Source of the DNA: Gracilibacillus caseinilyticus
Lineage (GTDB): Bacteria; Bacillota; Bacilli; Bacillales; Amphibacillaceae
NCBI RefSeq assembly: GCF_022919115.1
Contig: NZ_CP095072.1
Coordinates: forward strand, 2,852,001-2,916,000
Length of the DNA stretch: 64,000 nucleotides
Direction: 5' to 3'
The notes beneath the pieces were generated by a model. The model saw only the letters and a list, made by a program, of their open reading frames with translations. It had not been told where the DNA came from and did no database searches. Each line of letters begins with the position of its first letter. Position 1 is the first letter of the stretch. Position numbers and translations under genes: made by a program. Positions 32,407 through 40,457 of the stretch are shown here, one piece after another.

Positions 32407-33210
32407 TTGGAACACATTCTAGGTGAAGATTGGACAATTATACCTGCGGGCGGTTCAACAGGCGCGGCTTATTATGCCCAATCGGATCAGAAGAAATTAT
32501 TCTTAAAACGCAATTCATCTCCATTTTTAGCTGTTTTATCGGCTCAGGGTATTGTTCCTAAATTAGTTTGGACGAAACGTTTAGAGAATGGTGATGTCGT
32601 TACAGCTCAACAATGGCTGGACGGAAAAGCTTTAAATATTGAAGAAATGCAGCACCCTAAAGTCGCTAAATTGTTAAGTAAAATCCATCATTCCTCTGAA
32701 TTGTTAGACATGTTATTGCGTATTGAGAAATCTACGATCAACCCAGATCAAACGTTAGTGAGAGTGAAACAGTTCGTGCAAGGAAGCAAACAGGCGCGTC
32801 GTTCACTAACCATATATAAATCGCTAAAATATTTAGAGAAACGCTTATTTGATGTTTACTATGATCAGCAGGTCGTTTGTCACTGTGATTTAAACCATCA
32901 TAACTGGATGCTTTCTGACAATGGAGAGCTTTATTTAATTGATTGGGATAATGCGCGTGTTGGAGATCCAGCAATGGATATCGGCCGTATTTTACAGTCC
33001 TATATACCGCAAGAGGATTGGGAGCAATGGCTGGCTCATTATGGAATTGAAAACAGTCGTCATCTTATGCAACGGATGCATTGGTATTTAATTATTGAAG
33101 AAATTATTGGCTATGTTTGGGCCGAAAATGGTTATCATAACGAAGAAGCTAATTCGCATCTGCATGAATTGAATCAGCTTCTTGATCAAATCAATAATTG
33201 GAATCTTTAA
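32407..33210 (+). CDS. ytmP: APH/choline kinase-like phosphotransferase (YtmP)
   Basis: A 267-residue kinase-fold protein. The Brenner-type catalytic loop is VCHCDLNHHNWML (Asp near residue 157) and the metal motif is LYLIDWDNARVGDPAMDIG. LFLKRNSSPFLAVLSAQGIVPKLVWTKRLENGDVVTAQQWLDG is strongly like B. subtilis YtmP. The phosphate acceptor is unknown. Start TTG 32407 gives MEHILGEDW, matching the family N-terminus, with GAGGGTGA about six bases upstream; GTG 32398 and TTG 32392 are in-frame alternatives. It is convergent with ytzH, overlapping by 20 bases. Confidence 0.85.
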   Translation: MEHILGEDWTIIPAGGSTGAAYYAQSDQKKLFLKRNSSPFLAVLSAQGIVPKLVWTKRLENGDVVTAQQWLDGKALNIEEMQHPKVAKLLSKIHHSSELLDMLLRIEKSTINPDQTLVRVKQFVQGSKQARRSLTIYKSLKYLEKRLFDVYYDQQVVCHCDLNHHNWMLSDNGELYLIDWDNARVGDPAMDIGRILQSYIPQEDWEQWLAHYGIENSRHLMQRMHWYLIIEEIIGYVWAENGYHNEEANSHLHELNQLLDQINNWNL

Positions 33211-33475
33211 TTACCTGTAACCATTGTTCAATATCGGACTGGTAGCTCGTAATATGGTCATCTAAATTTGTTGAAGTTGCTCCCTGTGAGCCATATTGAT
33301 CAATACCCTCTAATATTTGACTCAGTTCATTATTGGGAAGCGATGGATTTTTTTGAAGAGATCTAATTATTCTTGATATTTGCTCACATTCGGAAGTGCT
33401 GCCACAGCATTCTTCCGCATGAAGGCTTAAAAGATCATGTAATAAATCTAATTGATTATTGATATTTAACGACAT
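33191..33475 (-). CDS. ytzH: YtzH-like protein
   Basis: A 94-residue acidic, helical protein with a Cys pair and a further Cys (EECCGSTSECEQI). Its size and its place between ytmP and trmB match B. subtilis YtzH, whose function is unknown. Start ATG 33475 has AGGTGGGG upstream. The 3' end overlaps the convergent ytmP gene by 20 bases. Confidence 0.82.
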   Translation of the reverse strand: MSLNINNQLDLLHDLLSLHAEECCGSTSECEQISRIIRSLQKNPSLPNNELSQILEGIDQYGSQGATSTNLDDHITSYQSDIEQWLQVIKDSNY

Positions 33476-33641
33476 GTTATAAACCCCACCTTTAATTTTA
33501 GTATAACGAGCTGGAGTAATTTTATACGATGGACAATAAACTTGGCTTTTGCTTCTAAACTGGCAAAAGCCAAGTTTATGTATGATCGAAAATAAGGACA
33601 GACAAACTATAAACTAGACACTTCTCAAAAGGAGCGGAAAC

Positions 33642-34283
33642 ATGAGAGCGAGACATAAACCTTGGGCAGATGATTTTTTAAAGGAAAATACAGCTATTGT
33701 CGAATTAAACCCAGCATCACGTAAGGGGAATTGGAAGCAAGAGATAAGTGATGGCAAACCAATTCACTTGGAAATTGGAACTGGTAAGGGGAGTTTTATC
33801 GATGGAATGGCTGCCAACTATCCTTCGGTTCAATTTGTAGGAATGGAATTGGTGAAAAGTATCATTGTCTCGGCAGTAGAGAAAGTGAAAAATACAGGGC
33901 GTTCCAATGTAACGTTTATAAATGAAAATGCTGAAAAATTAACGGAGATATTTGCTGAAAACGAAGTGGATCAACTATTTTTGAATTTCTCAGATCCATG
34001 GCCAAAAAATCGTCACGAAAAAAGAAGGTTAACCTTTCATACTTTCTTATCACAATACCAGCAAATTCTAAAACCTGGTGGGCAATTGGTGATGAAATCT
34101 GATAACCGTGGGCTGTTTGAATATTCATTAGTTAGTTTATCCCAATTTGGCTGCACATTAGAAGAAGTAACTTTTGACTTGCATCAATTGGATGATCCGA
34201 TGAATGTGATGACAGAATATGAGGAGAAATTCTCAGCAAAAGGGCAGCCGATTTATCGCTGTCGCGTTTCATTCCCAAAATAA
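33642..34283 (+). CDS. trmB: tRNA (guanine46-N7)-methyltransferase
   Basis: A 213-residue class I SAM-dependent methyltransferase forming m7G46 in tRNA. SAM motif I is LEIGTGKGSFIDGMA, and the TrmB signature NFSDPWPKNRHEKRRLT lies near residue 118. The C-terminal YEEKFSAKGQPIYRCR is typical. AAAAGGAGCGGAAAC precedes the ATG. A terminator follows at once. Confidence 0.96.
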   Translation: MRARHKPWADDFLKENTAIVELNPASRKGNWKQEISDGKPIHLEIGTGKGSFIDGMAANYPSVQFVGMELVKSIIVSAVEKVKNTGRSNVTFINENAEKLTEIFAENEVDQLFLNFSDPWPKNRHEKRRLTFHTFLSQYQQILKPGGQLVMKSDNRGLFEYSLVSLSQFGCTLEEVTFDLHQLDDPMNVMTEYEEKFSAKGQPIYRCRVSFPK

Positions 34284-34292
34284 ATAGTTGAA

Positions 34293-34338
34293 GGCGGAAA
34301 TGCAGTGATTTACAAATCAATTGTGTTTCCGCTTTTTT
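34293..34338 (+). terminator. trmB terminator
   Basis: GCGGAAA / TTTCCGC stem with six T, ten bases after the stop codon. Confidence 0.75.
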
Positions 34339-34379
34339 ACGAGTGTAGTAAGCATGAATGGGAGAAAGGATTGATTCTG

Positions 34380-34829
34380 ATAATACGGATTATGTCACCA
34401 GCATTGTGTTTGTTTTGAAATGCTGTTAGTGGTATGATGCCGCTCCGGCCAACCACTTCGCGTCCTGCGGGGCACGGCTGAAGCTAACTTTGTAAAGAAG
34501 ACCGCTTTACAAAGTGGATCTTCAGCACCTGCACGTCCCTCGGGAGTCTACGTGGTTGGCCTACGCTAGGATAGGTACTCTACAACTATTGTAAGAGCTA
34601 GCATTTTGATCCATAACTAATTGTACATAAATAATGAATTCGTAACATAATACCTAGCACCACTGCTTTTAGCTGTACCATACGTTGTAGCTCTTCTTTA
34701 AGCGTAGGAAATATGTGGAGACTCCGCATGTATCAGCGCGAGCTGAAAATCGGAGCTTTGTTACGTTAATTAAACATTTCAAAATGGCTAAAATGTTATA
34801 CAATTCCACTTTCCATAATCCGTTTTAAT
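34380..34829. repeat. TIR-bounded intergenic repeat, copy B (two hairpin modules)
   Basis: About 450 bp. The left end ATAATACGGATTATGT (34380-34395) is intact; the right end at about 34813-34829 is degenerate (CCATAATCCGTTTTAAT). Module 1 (about 34441-34570) is GGCCAACCAC...GTGGTTGGCC with inner CTTTGTAAAG/CTTTACAAAG. A linker of about 120 bases and module 2 (about 34680-34775, AGGAAATATGTGGAGACTCC...CGGAGCTTTGTTACG) follow. Confidence 0.85.
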
Positions 34830-34887
34830 AGGTAGCTTCACATACAATTAAGGTATTTAGTCTCCGAATTTTTCTAATTGAAAATGA

Positions 34888-34936
34888 AATAGCGGAAAAA
34901 GCGTGACTTTGGAGCCGCTGCATTTCCCGCTAAAAA
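34888..34936 (-). terminator. Terminator of the PepSY gene
   Basis: On the minus strand AGCGGGAAATGC pairs with GCTTTTTCCGCT, about 35 bases after the stop codon. Confidence 0.6.
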
Positions 34937-34969
34937 GAAATATTGAATAAATGGATCACATAAGTAAGT

Positions 34970-35284
34970 TTACCCATGTTGAGGAAAGATTTCGATCAAT
35001 GTACCTGTATAGGCATCTACAAAAAATTCATACGGAATGTCTTTACCATCTATTTGTTTGGTTATACCGCCATGGTAGACATCATATTGGATATTATTTT
35101 TTTGATACAATTCTGGTTTCATATAGATCCAGGAGCCACTAACCTCGTATTGCTTTTGATATTTAGTTTTAACCATTTTCAAAACGTTCTCCGGTTTTAA
35201 CTTCTGTTTTTGATCTAATTGTTTACCCAGTATGTAACCAGCAATAAATGCAATAGTTACAAAAAATATGCTTTTTCTTTTCAT
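34970..35284 (-). CDS. ytzB: PepSY-domain membrane-anchored protein (YtzB-like)
   Basis: A 104-residue protein with an N-terminal signal-anchor helix (residues 5-20, FFVTIAFIAGYILG) and an extracellular PepSY/YPEB domain ending FVDAYTGTLIEIFPQHG. B. subtilis YtzB has the same size and neighbourhood. PepSY domains are thought to inhibit or modulate proteases; no target is known here. AAGGATGGAGTG precedes the ATG at 35284. It is divergent from the M42 aminopeptidase gene. Confidence 0.85.
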   Translation of the reverse strand: MKRKSIFFVTIAFIAGYILGKQLDQKQKLKPENVLKMVKTKYQKQYEVSGSWIYMKPELYQKNNIQYDVYHGGITKQIDGKDIPYEFFVDAYTGTLIEIFPQHG

Positions 35285-35448
35285 TTTTTCACTCCATCCT
35301 TATAAAATGAAAAATTATGTATATTCATCATAAGAATAATATGTAAGAAAATGCAAGTAATATGCCAATACATGTTCCAAGAACTCAGTGTATTTGCTTT
35401 TCGATTAAAGATGAATCATGGTATAGTGATTACTAGAAAGGATGACGT

Positions 35449-36516
35449 ATGATGAATAAAGAAACATTACAATTATTTCGAACTTTAACGGAATTACCAG
35501 GTGCACCAGGTAATGAGCATCAGGTTCGTGCATTTATGAAGCAAGAATTAACGAAATATGCAGATGAATTGGTACGAGACCGTCTCGGTGGTGTCTTTGG
35601 TCACAAAAAAGGAAATGGACCAAAAGTGTTAGTTGCTGGCCATATGGATGAAGTGGCGTTTATGGTGACACAAATTACAGGAAACGGCATGATCCGTTTT
35701 CAGCCTTTGGGGGGCTGGTGGTCCCAAGTATTGTTATCACAACGAGTGGAAATACATACTGACGAAAAAGCAATCATCGGTGTAGTTGGATCGATACCAC
35801 CACATAATTTAACAGCCGCTGAACGATCAAAACCGATGAAGCAAGAGAATATGTTAATCGATATAGGTGCTGATGATAAGGAAGATGTTATCAGAATGGG
35901 TATCAAACCGGGACAATCGATTATCCCGGTATCTGAATTTACACCGATGGCAAACGAGAAGAAGATTTTGGCCAAAGCATGGGATAACCGTTATGGCTGT
36001 GGTTTAGCTATTGAGTTATTAAAAGAATTACAGGGTCAAACCGTGCCGAATGACTTGTACAGTGGTGCTACTGTGCAAGAAGAAGTAGGTTTGCGCGGTG
36101 CCAAGGTGGCTGCAAATATGATTCAGCCAGATGTTTTCTATGCATTGGATGCCTCACCTGCGAATGACATGTCTGGCGATGATAAAGAATTTGGTCAGTT
36201 AGGAAAAGGGGCACTGCTTCGGATATTTGACCGTTCTATGATTACCCATCATGGCATGCGTGATTTTGTATTGGATACAGCAGAAACACACCAAATACCA
36301 TATCAGTATTTTATATCACAGGGTGGAACAGATGCAGGTAGTGTGCATTTATCGAATCAAGGTGTGCCATCAGCAGTAGTGGGGATTTGTTCCCGGTATA
36401 TCCATACACATGCATCAATCATTCATGTCGATGATTATCAGGCGGCTAAAGAGTTGCTGCTGAAGTTAATTAAAGCTACAGATCAATCCACTGTTGATAC
36501 GATCAGAGAAGGGTAA
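35449..36516 (+). CDS. ytoP: M42 family glutamyl/leucyl aminopeptidase (YtoP)
   Basis: A 355-residue dinuclear-metal aminopeptidase. Likely ligands are visible: His in [10 protein letters not shown] (near 67), Asp in [10 protein letters not shown] (near 180), the Glu pair in [10 protein letters not shown] (near 212), Asp in [10 protein letters not shown], and His in [11 protein letters not shown] (near 320). Cytoplasmic. GAAAGGATGACGT precedes ATG 35449; ATG 35452 is an equal alternative. It ends five bases before the DUF84 gene, so they probably form an operon. Confidence 0.92.
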   Translation: MMNKETLQLFRTLTELPGAPGNEHQVRAFMKQELTKYADELVRDRLGGVFGHKKGNGPKVLVAGHMDEVAFMVTQITGNGMIRFQPLGGWWSQVLLSQRVEIHTDEKAIIGVVGSIPPHNLTAAERSKPMKQENMLIDIGADDKEDVIRMGIKPGQSIIPVSEFTPMANEKKILAKAWDNRYGCGLAIELLKELQGQTVPNDLYSGATVQEEVGLRGAKVAANMIQPDVFYALDASPANDMSGDDKEFGQLGKGALLRIFDRSMITHHGMRDFVLDTAETHQIPYQYFISQGGTDAGSVHLSNQGVPSAVVGICSRYIHTHASIIHVDDYQAAKELLLKLIKATDQSTVDTIREG

Positions 36517-36521
36517 CAAAG

Positions 36522-37031
36522 ATGAAGATCGTAACAGGTACGTTTAATCAAGCTAAAATGAATGCCGTTAAGGATGTCTTTTCAGAGGCAGAAGTGATCG
36601 GAGCTGATGTAGATTCCAAGGTGGATTCTCAGCCCAAGAGTGATGAAGAAACACTTGCTGGTGCTATCAACCGCGCAAAAGCAAGCAGACTGTACATTGA
36701 AGATGGTTATGGCGTTGGTCTGGAGGGTGGGGTGATGCCAATCAGTGACCAATTGTATCTTTGCAATTGGGGAGCACTTGTCACACCTGACCATCAATTG
36801 TTTGTTGCTAGTGGTGCAAGAATTCCGCTACCAGATGTTATCGCAGAGGCCGTCATGAATGGGGGAGAACTTGGACATGTCATGAAAGAATGGACAAAGA
36901 TGCAAAATATCAGACATCATCAAGGTGCGATTGGTATTTTCACCAATGAGTGGGTATCCAGAAAGGAAATGTTTAGCCATGTAGTGAAATTGTTAGCTGG
37001 CCAACTAGCATATTCTACAAAGTCTGAATAA
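36522..37031 (+). CDS. DUF84 / inosine-xanthosine triphosphatase-like protein
   Basis: A 169-residue protein of the DUF84/YjjX family, related to NTPases that remove non-canonical purine nucleotides. Family landmarks: VTGTFNQAKMNAVKDVF at the N-terminus, ETLAGAINRAKAS, GVGLEGGV near 65 and HHQGAIGIFT near 133. The strict substrate is unproven in Bacillus. The start is ATG 36522, five bases after the aminopeptidase stop codon. Confidence 0.85.
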   Translation: MKIVTGTFNQAKMNAVKDVFSEAEVIGADVDSKVDSQPKSDEETLAGAINRAKASRLYIEDGYGVGLEGGVMPISDQLYLCNWGALVTPDHQLFVASGARIPLPDVIAEAVMNGGELGHVMKEWTKMQNIRHHQGAIGIFTNEWVSRKEMFSHVVKLLAGQLAYSTKSE

Positions 37032-37118
37032 ATGGCATAATTTTTCTCTTGTGAAATTTTCAAAAAATAGTATGATAGTAAAGGGGGTAAATAGGACTAA
37101 AATTCAGGAGGATTTATT

Positions 37119-37652
37119 ATGAGAATGGAGAAATTTGGATTTCTTACTGTTTCGATATTGCTCATTTTCGTCATAGCTATGAGTATATGGTCTATTGAAC
37201 CAACAGAAGAAGTCTTAACTGAAGCAGTTGATGCAGCAGAAAATCAATTTGAACAAGAAATAAAAGAACCTAATGAAGAGCTGGATCATTTCTCTTTATT
37301 TGTACCAGAAGGTTTTGAAGTAGAAGAACAATCACAGAATAATGTGATATTAACCAAAGATAATCAAACTTACATTCTGTTTTATAATAAATTGGAATCG
37401 GATACGAGTAAATTAAATTATGAAGCAGCAATGGAAATGGAAGATCATGACAAGCTTGTTTCATTTGAAGATCAAGATCGATTTGGTTATATTAATATTA
37501 CAGAACGTGATGATCAATTTGAGGTACAACTTGGTGTCGGTGGAGTGAAAGTGACTACTATCAGCACAAAACAAGAATTAACAGAAAATGTGAATTCCAT
37601 GATGAATATGGCTAATTCACTTGCATATGTAGAAGAGATGGGAGCATCGTAA
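37119..37652 (+). CDS. Membrane-anchored hypothetical protein
   Basis: A 177-residue protein that I do not recognise. One N-terminal hydrophobic helix (residues 7-26, FLTVSILLIFVIAMSIW) is followed by an acidic stretch and then a probable extracellular domain (FSLFVPEGFEVEEQSQNNVIL). There is no lipobox Cys. CAGGAGGATTTATT precedes the ATG. It sits five bases before the thioredoxin-like ytpP gene, suggesting co-transcription. Confidence 0.75.
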   Translation: MRMEKFGFLTVSILLIFVIAMSIWSIEPTEEVLTEAVDAAENQFEQEIKEPNEELDHFSLFVPEGFEVEEQSQNNVILTKDNQTYILFYNKLESDTSKLNYEAAMEMEDHDKLVSFEDQDRFGYINITERDDQFEVQLGVGGVKVTTISTKQELTENVNSMMNMANSLAYVEEMGAS

Positions 37653-37657
37653 AAATA

Positions 37658-37972
37658 ATGAGAACATTAAAGACAGAACAAGAATATCATCAATTAAAGG
37701 GCGAAGAAAAAGTTATTTTTCTATTCTCAGCAGATTGGTGTCCAGACTGTCGAGTAATTGAACCAATCTTACCAGAAGTAGAGGAGAAATTCTCTGACTA
37801 TCTATTCGTATATGTGGATAGAGATCAATTTATTGATATTTGTGTTGCCAATGATATTTTTGGCATACCAAGCTTTGTGGCATATGACCATGGAGAAGAA
37901 TTAGGGCGTTTCGTCAGTAAGGACAGAAAAACACAAGAGCAAATCGAACAGTTTATTCAAGGTTTGTCGTAA
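37658..37972 (+). CDS. ytpP: Thioredoxin-like protein YtpP
   Basis: A 104-residue thioredoxin-fold protein with active site WCPDC in FSADWCPDCRVIEP, rather than the canonical WCGPC. The cis-proline loop is GIPSF (near residue 72). Cytoplasmic. B. subtilis YtpP has the same place upstream of ytpQ. The CPDC motif suggests a redox potential different from TrxA; partners are unknown. It ends with a long hairpin terminator related to that of ytxJ. Confidence 0.9.
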   Translation: MRTLKTEQEYHQLKGEEKVIFLFSADWCPDCRVIEPILPEVEEKFSDYLFVYVDRDQFIDICVANDIFGIPSFVAYDHGEELGRFVSKDRKTQEQIEQFIQGLS

Positions 37973-38006
37973 AACAACGAAAGCAACAGGGATATTCCAG
38001 TCCAAC

Positions 38007-38064
38007 AAAAGCCGAACATACCACGAAATGTCATCAAACGACCTACGCGTTATGTTCGGTTTTC
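38007..38064 (+). terminator. Long-hairpin terminator of ytpP
   Basis: AAAAGCCGAACATA...TATGTTCGGTTTTC. It is clearly related in sequence, including the loop-side TACGAAATGTC-like block, to the hairpin after ytxJ at 45856-45913. Confidence 0.75.
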
Positions 38065-38246
38065 TTTATATGTTTGAAAATGTAAGTGATGAAAAAACTC
38101 GAGTTAGCGTAGGTTAAAAATGTACAAAAATTAAGTAAACCTTTGGAACTTGCTAAAAGTATACAGTGTATTTGACGTGAAAAGTAAATATATAATCACA
38201 GTCATAATTGTAGATGCATTATGCTCACGATTAAGTATGGGTTCTT

Positions 38247-38705
38247 ATAATACGGATTATGTAAAGTAGAGTCTTATGAAATAATGGTAATTTTGATATC
38301 TATTATCTGCTTAGCAAAGCTCCGGAAATATGCCCCACGGGAGTCTCCGCATATTCCTACGCTTAAGGAAGTGCTACAACGTTAGTGACAGTTAATTGCA
38401 GCAGTACCAAGCATTATGTCTTTGCAATTCCCGATGCTATTATTGATTGTTACTTATCGATAACGACTAAATGCTGAATCATACATTTAGTTGTAGAATA
38501 CTTACATTAGCGCAGGCCAACCACGGAAACTCCTGCAGGAACAGCGCGAGCTGAAAATCCACTTTGTGAAGTGTTTTTCTTCACAAAGTTAGCTGAAGCC
38601 GTGCCCGCTGGATGCGGAGTGGTTGGCCGGAGCGATCTACTTGCACATAAAACATTTCAAAATAGTCATATCGATAAAATGTCTAGTTGACATAATCCGT
38701 ATTAT
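38247..38705. repeat. TIR-bounded intergenic repeat, copy C (459 bp, both modules, perfect ends)
   Basis: Both ends are exact: ATAATACGGATTATGT (38247-38262) and its perfect inverse (38690-38705). Module 2 (about 38315-38375, AAGCTCCGGAAATATG...GCATATTCCTACGCTTAAGG) comes first, then the linker, then module 1 (about 38513-38632, GCAGGCCAACCAC...GTGGTTGGCCGGAGCG). Orientation is therefore opposite to copy B. It is the best reference copy. Confidence 0.9.
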
Positions 38706-38884
38706 AGGTGAGCTTAAGATTCTTAAGTTAAACGGGTTTAGGCTAGCTTCTCTTTGTGTCTGGTAACAAAACAATGCTTGATCCAAAAAATATTCCATCT
38801 GCACAGCATGCTATTTTTCATTTGCTACAAAAAGTGTTACAATACATTTTAGTGTTTTCTTCCGTAAGAAGGAGGACGAAGGAT

Positions 38885-39688
38885 ATGAAAATAAATGCAT
38901 TACAAATGAAAAGAAAACTCGATGAATTATTTGAACGTGATGAATGGAACGTTTCTTATAATAGAGATAAAAATATCTACCGTGTAGAATGGAAGGAATC
39001 GAAACAAGGTGTATCGATCAATATCCCTAATGTCATTGCAAAGTTTGAAAGAAGAGGGGATATTGCCCTGGAAGAATTGGAGTTTCATGTCAGTGAATCA
39101 TTAAAAATGATGAACGAAGAGCATGAATTAGAAGGAAAAGAAAGTCACATTTATCCAGTAATCCGTGCGACATCTTTCCCTAAGAAAACCAAATCCGGTG
39201 TAAAACTTGTCTACACGGAACATACTGCCGAAACAAACGTATATTATGCGTTGGACTTAGGTACTACCTATCAATTAATAGATAATAACATGCTGGAGGA
39301 GCAGGGATGGTCATTGGACAGACTAAAAGAAGTCTCGCTCTTTAACATCCGGTCACTGTCTGTGGATTATAAAAAAGATACGGTAGCAGAGAATGATTTT
39401 TATTTCATCGCTTCACAGGACGGTTATGATGCCAGCAGAATTCTGAATGAAGTTTTTCTAGAAGAAATGGCTGCTAATGCGTTAGGTGAAGTGGTAGTTG
39501 CAGTACCACACCAGGATGTGCTGATCGTTGCAGATATCAAAAACGAAACAGGCTATGATATTATGGCACAAATGAATATGAAGTTTTTCGCAGAAGGCCG
39601 GGTACCAATCACTTCCTTACCATTCGTTTATGAGGATAAACATTTAGAACCTATCTTCATTTTAGCGAAAAACAAACCAAAAAATTAA
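38885..39688 (+). CDS. ytpQ: DUF1444 protein YtpQ
   Basis: A 267-residue DUF1444 protein, close to B. subtilis YtpQ (269 aa); function unknown. Characteristic parts are MKINALQMKRKLDELFE at the N-terminus and YIxYALDLGTTYQLID-like text near residue 120. No membrane helix. I chose ATG 38885, with GGAGGACGAAGG immediately upstream; the open frame extends 129 bases further without a ribosome site. It lies 15 bases before ytpR, so they are co-transcribed. Confidence 0.88.
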   Translation: MKINALQMKRKLDELFERDEWNVSYNRDKNIYRVEWKESKQGVSINIPNVIAKFERRGDIALEELEFHVSESLKMMNEEHELEGKESHIYPVIRATSFPKKTKSGVKLVYTEHTAETNVYYALDLGTTYQLIDNNMLEEQGWSLDRLKEVSLFNIRSLSVDYKKDTVAENDFYFIASQDGYDASRILNEVFLEEMAANALGEVVVAVPHQDVLIVADIKNETGYDIMAQMNMKFFAEGRVPITSLPFVYEDKHLEPIFILAKNKPKN

Positions 39689-39703
39689 GAGAGGAACAAG
39701 CAA

Positions 39704-40303
39704 ATGTTTGTATATTATAATCAACAAGGTATTGGAGATGTTTTATTATTTCCGCTAAAGAATAGTGAGAAAGTAAGCTATCAGACTTATCAAGACGTCG
39801 TGCAAATTGTCGATGCAGAAAGCAATGAAATAGTTGGCTATAACATTTTTCATGCATCGAACTACTTTTCATCGTTAATAAATGGCAAGATAAAACTGAC
39901 GGATGACATTGTAAGTGAAATAGCTAAGACATTTGAACAAAACAATGTACCTGAAAAGCTTGATATCGATCTTTCTCCTAAATTCGTCGTTGGTTATGTC
40001 AGTGATATTGCACAACATGATAATGCCGATAAACTCAAAGTTTGTCAGGTAGATGTTGGTTCAGAACAATTACAAATTGTTTGTGGAGCTCCGAATGTTG
40101 ATAAAGGACAGAAAGTGGTTGTTGCCAAGGTCGGTGCAATCATGCCAAGTGGAATGGAGATCAAACCTACGAAGCTAAGAGGGGTTGATTCAGCTGGAAT
40201 GATTTGTTCGCAGAAAGAATTAGGGCTGCCTAATGCTCCACAGGAGAAAGGAATTTATGTATTGCCAGCAGATCACGAAGTTGGCAGTGAATTTCAATTT
40301 TAG
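39704..40303 (+). CDS. ytpR: YtpR-type tRNA-binding (EMAP/OB-fold) protein
   Basis: A 199-residue protein. The C-terminal half is a PheT-like tRNA-binding OB-fold: [68 protein letters not shown]. The N-terminal 90 residues are a YtpR-specific domain. It probably binds tRNA, but no enzymatic role is known. AGAGGAACAAGCAA precedes the ATG. A weak hairpin (40303-40332) follows before sftA. Confidence 0.9.
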   Translation: MFVYYNQQGIGDVLLFPLKNSEKVSYQTYQDVVQIVDAESNEIVGYNIFHASNYFSSLINGKIKLTDDIVSEIAKTFEQNNVPEKLDIDLSPKFVVGYVSDIAQHDNADKLKVCQVDVGSEQLQIVCGAPNVDKGQKVVVAKVGAIMPSGMEIKPTKLRGVDSAGMICSQKELGLPNAPQEKGIYVLPADHEVGSEFQF

Positions 40304-40457
40304 AACCTTTGTCTTATGACAGAGGTTCTTTACATGTTTACATGACTTTTTTGGTAAAAAAAATAAGCTATTACAACCAGTCTTTTCATGATAAAATAAG
40401 AAGAAGGTTCTCGATTGCAAAATCGTACATTTTTAAGGAAGCGAGCGTGAACGTACG

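Noticed and set aside
34951..35200. Plus-strand frames opposite the PepSY gene
   Set aside because: Antisense shadows without ribosome sites; the minus-strand gene has a signal anchor, a family domain and a terminator.
37055..37069. CodY-box-like AATTTTCAAAAAATA upstream of the membrane-anchored hypothetical gene
   Set aside because: Two mismatches from the 15-base consensus in very AT-rich DNA; expected by chance.
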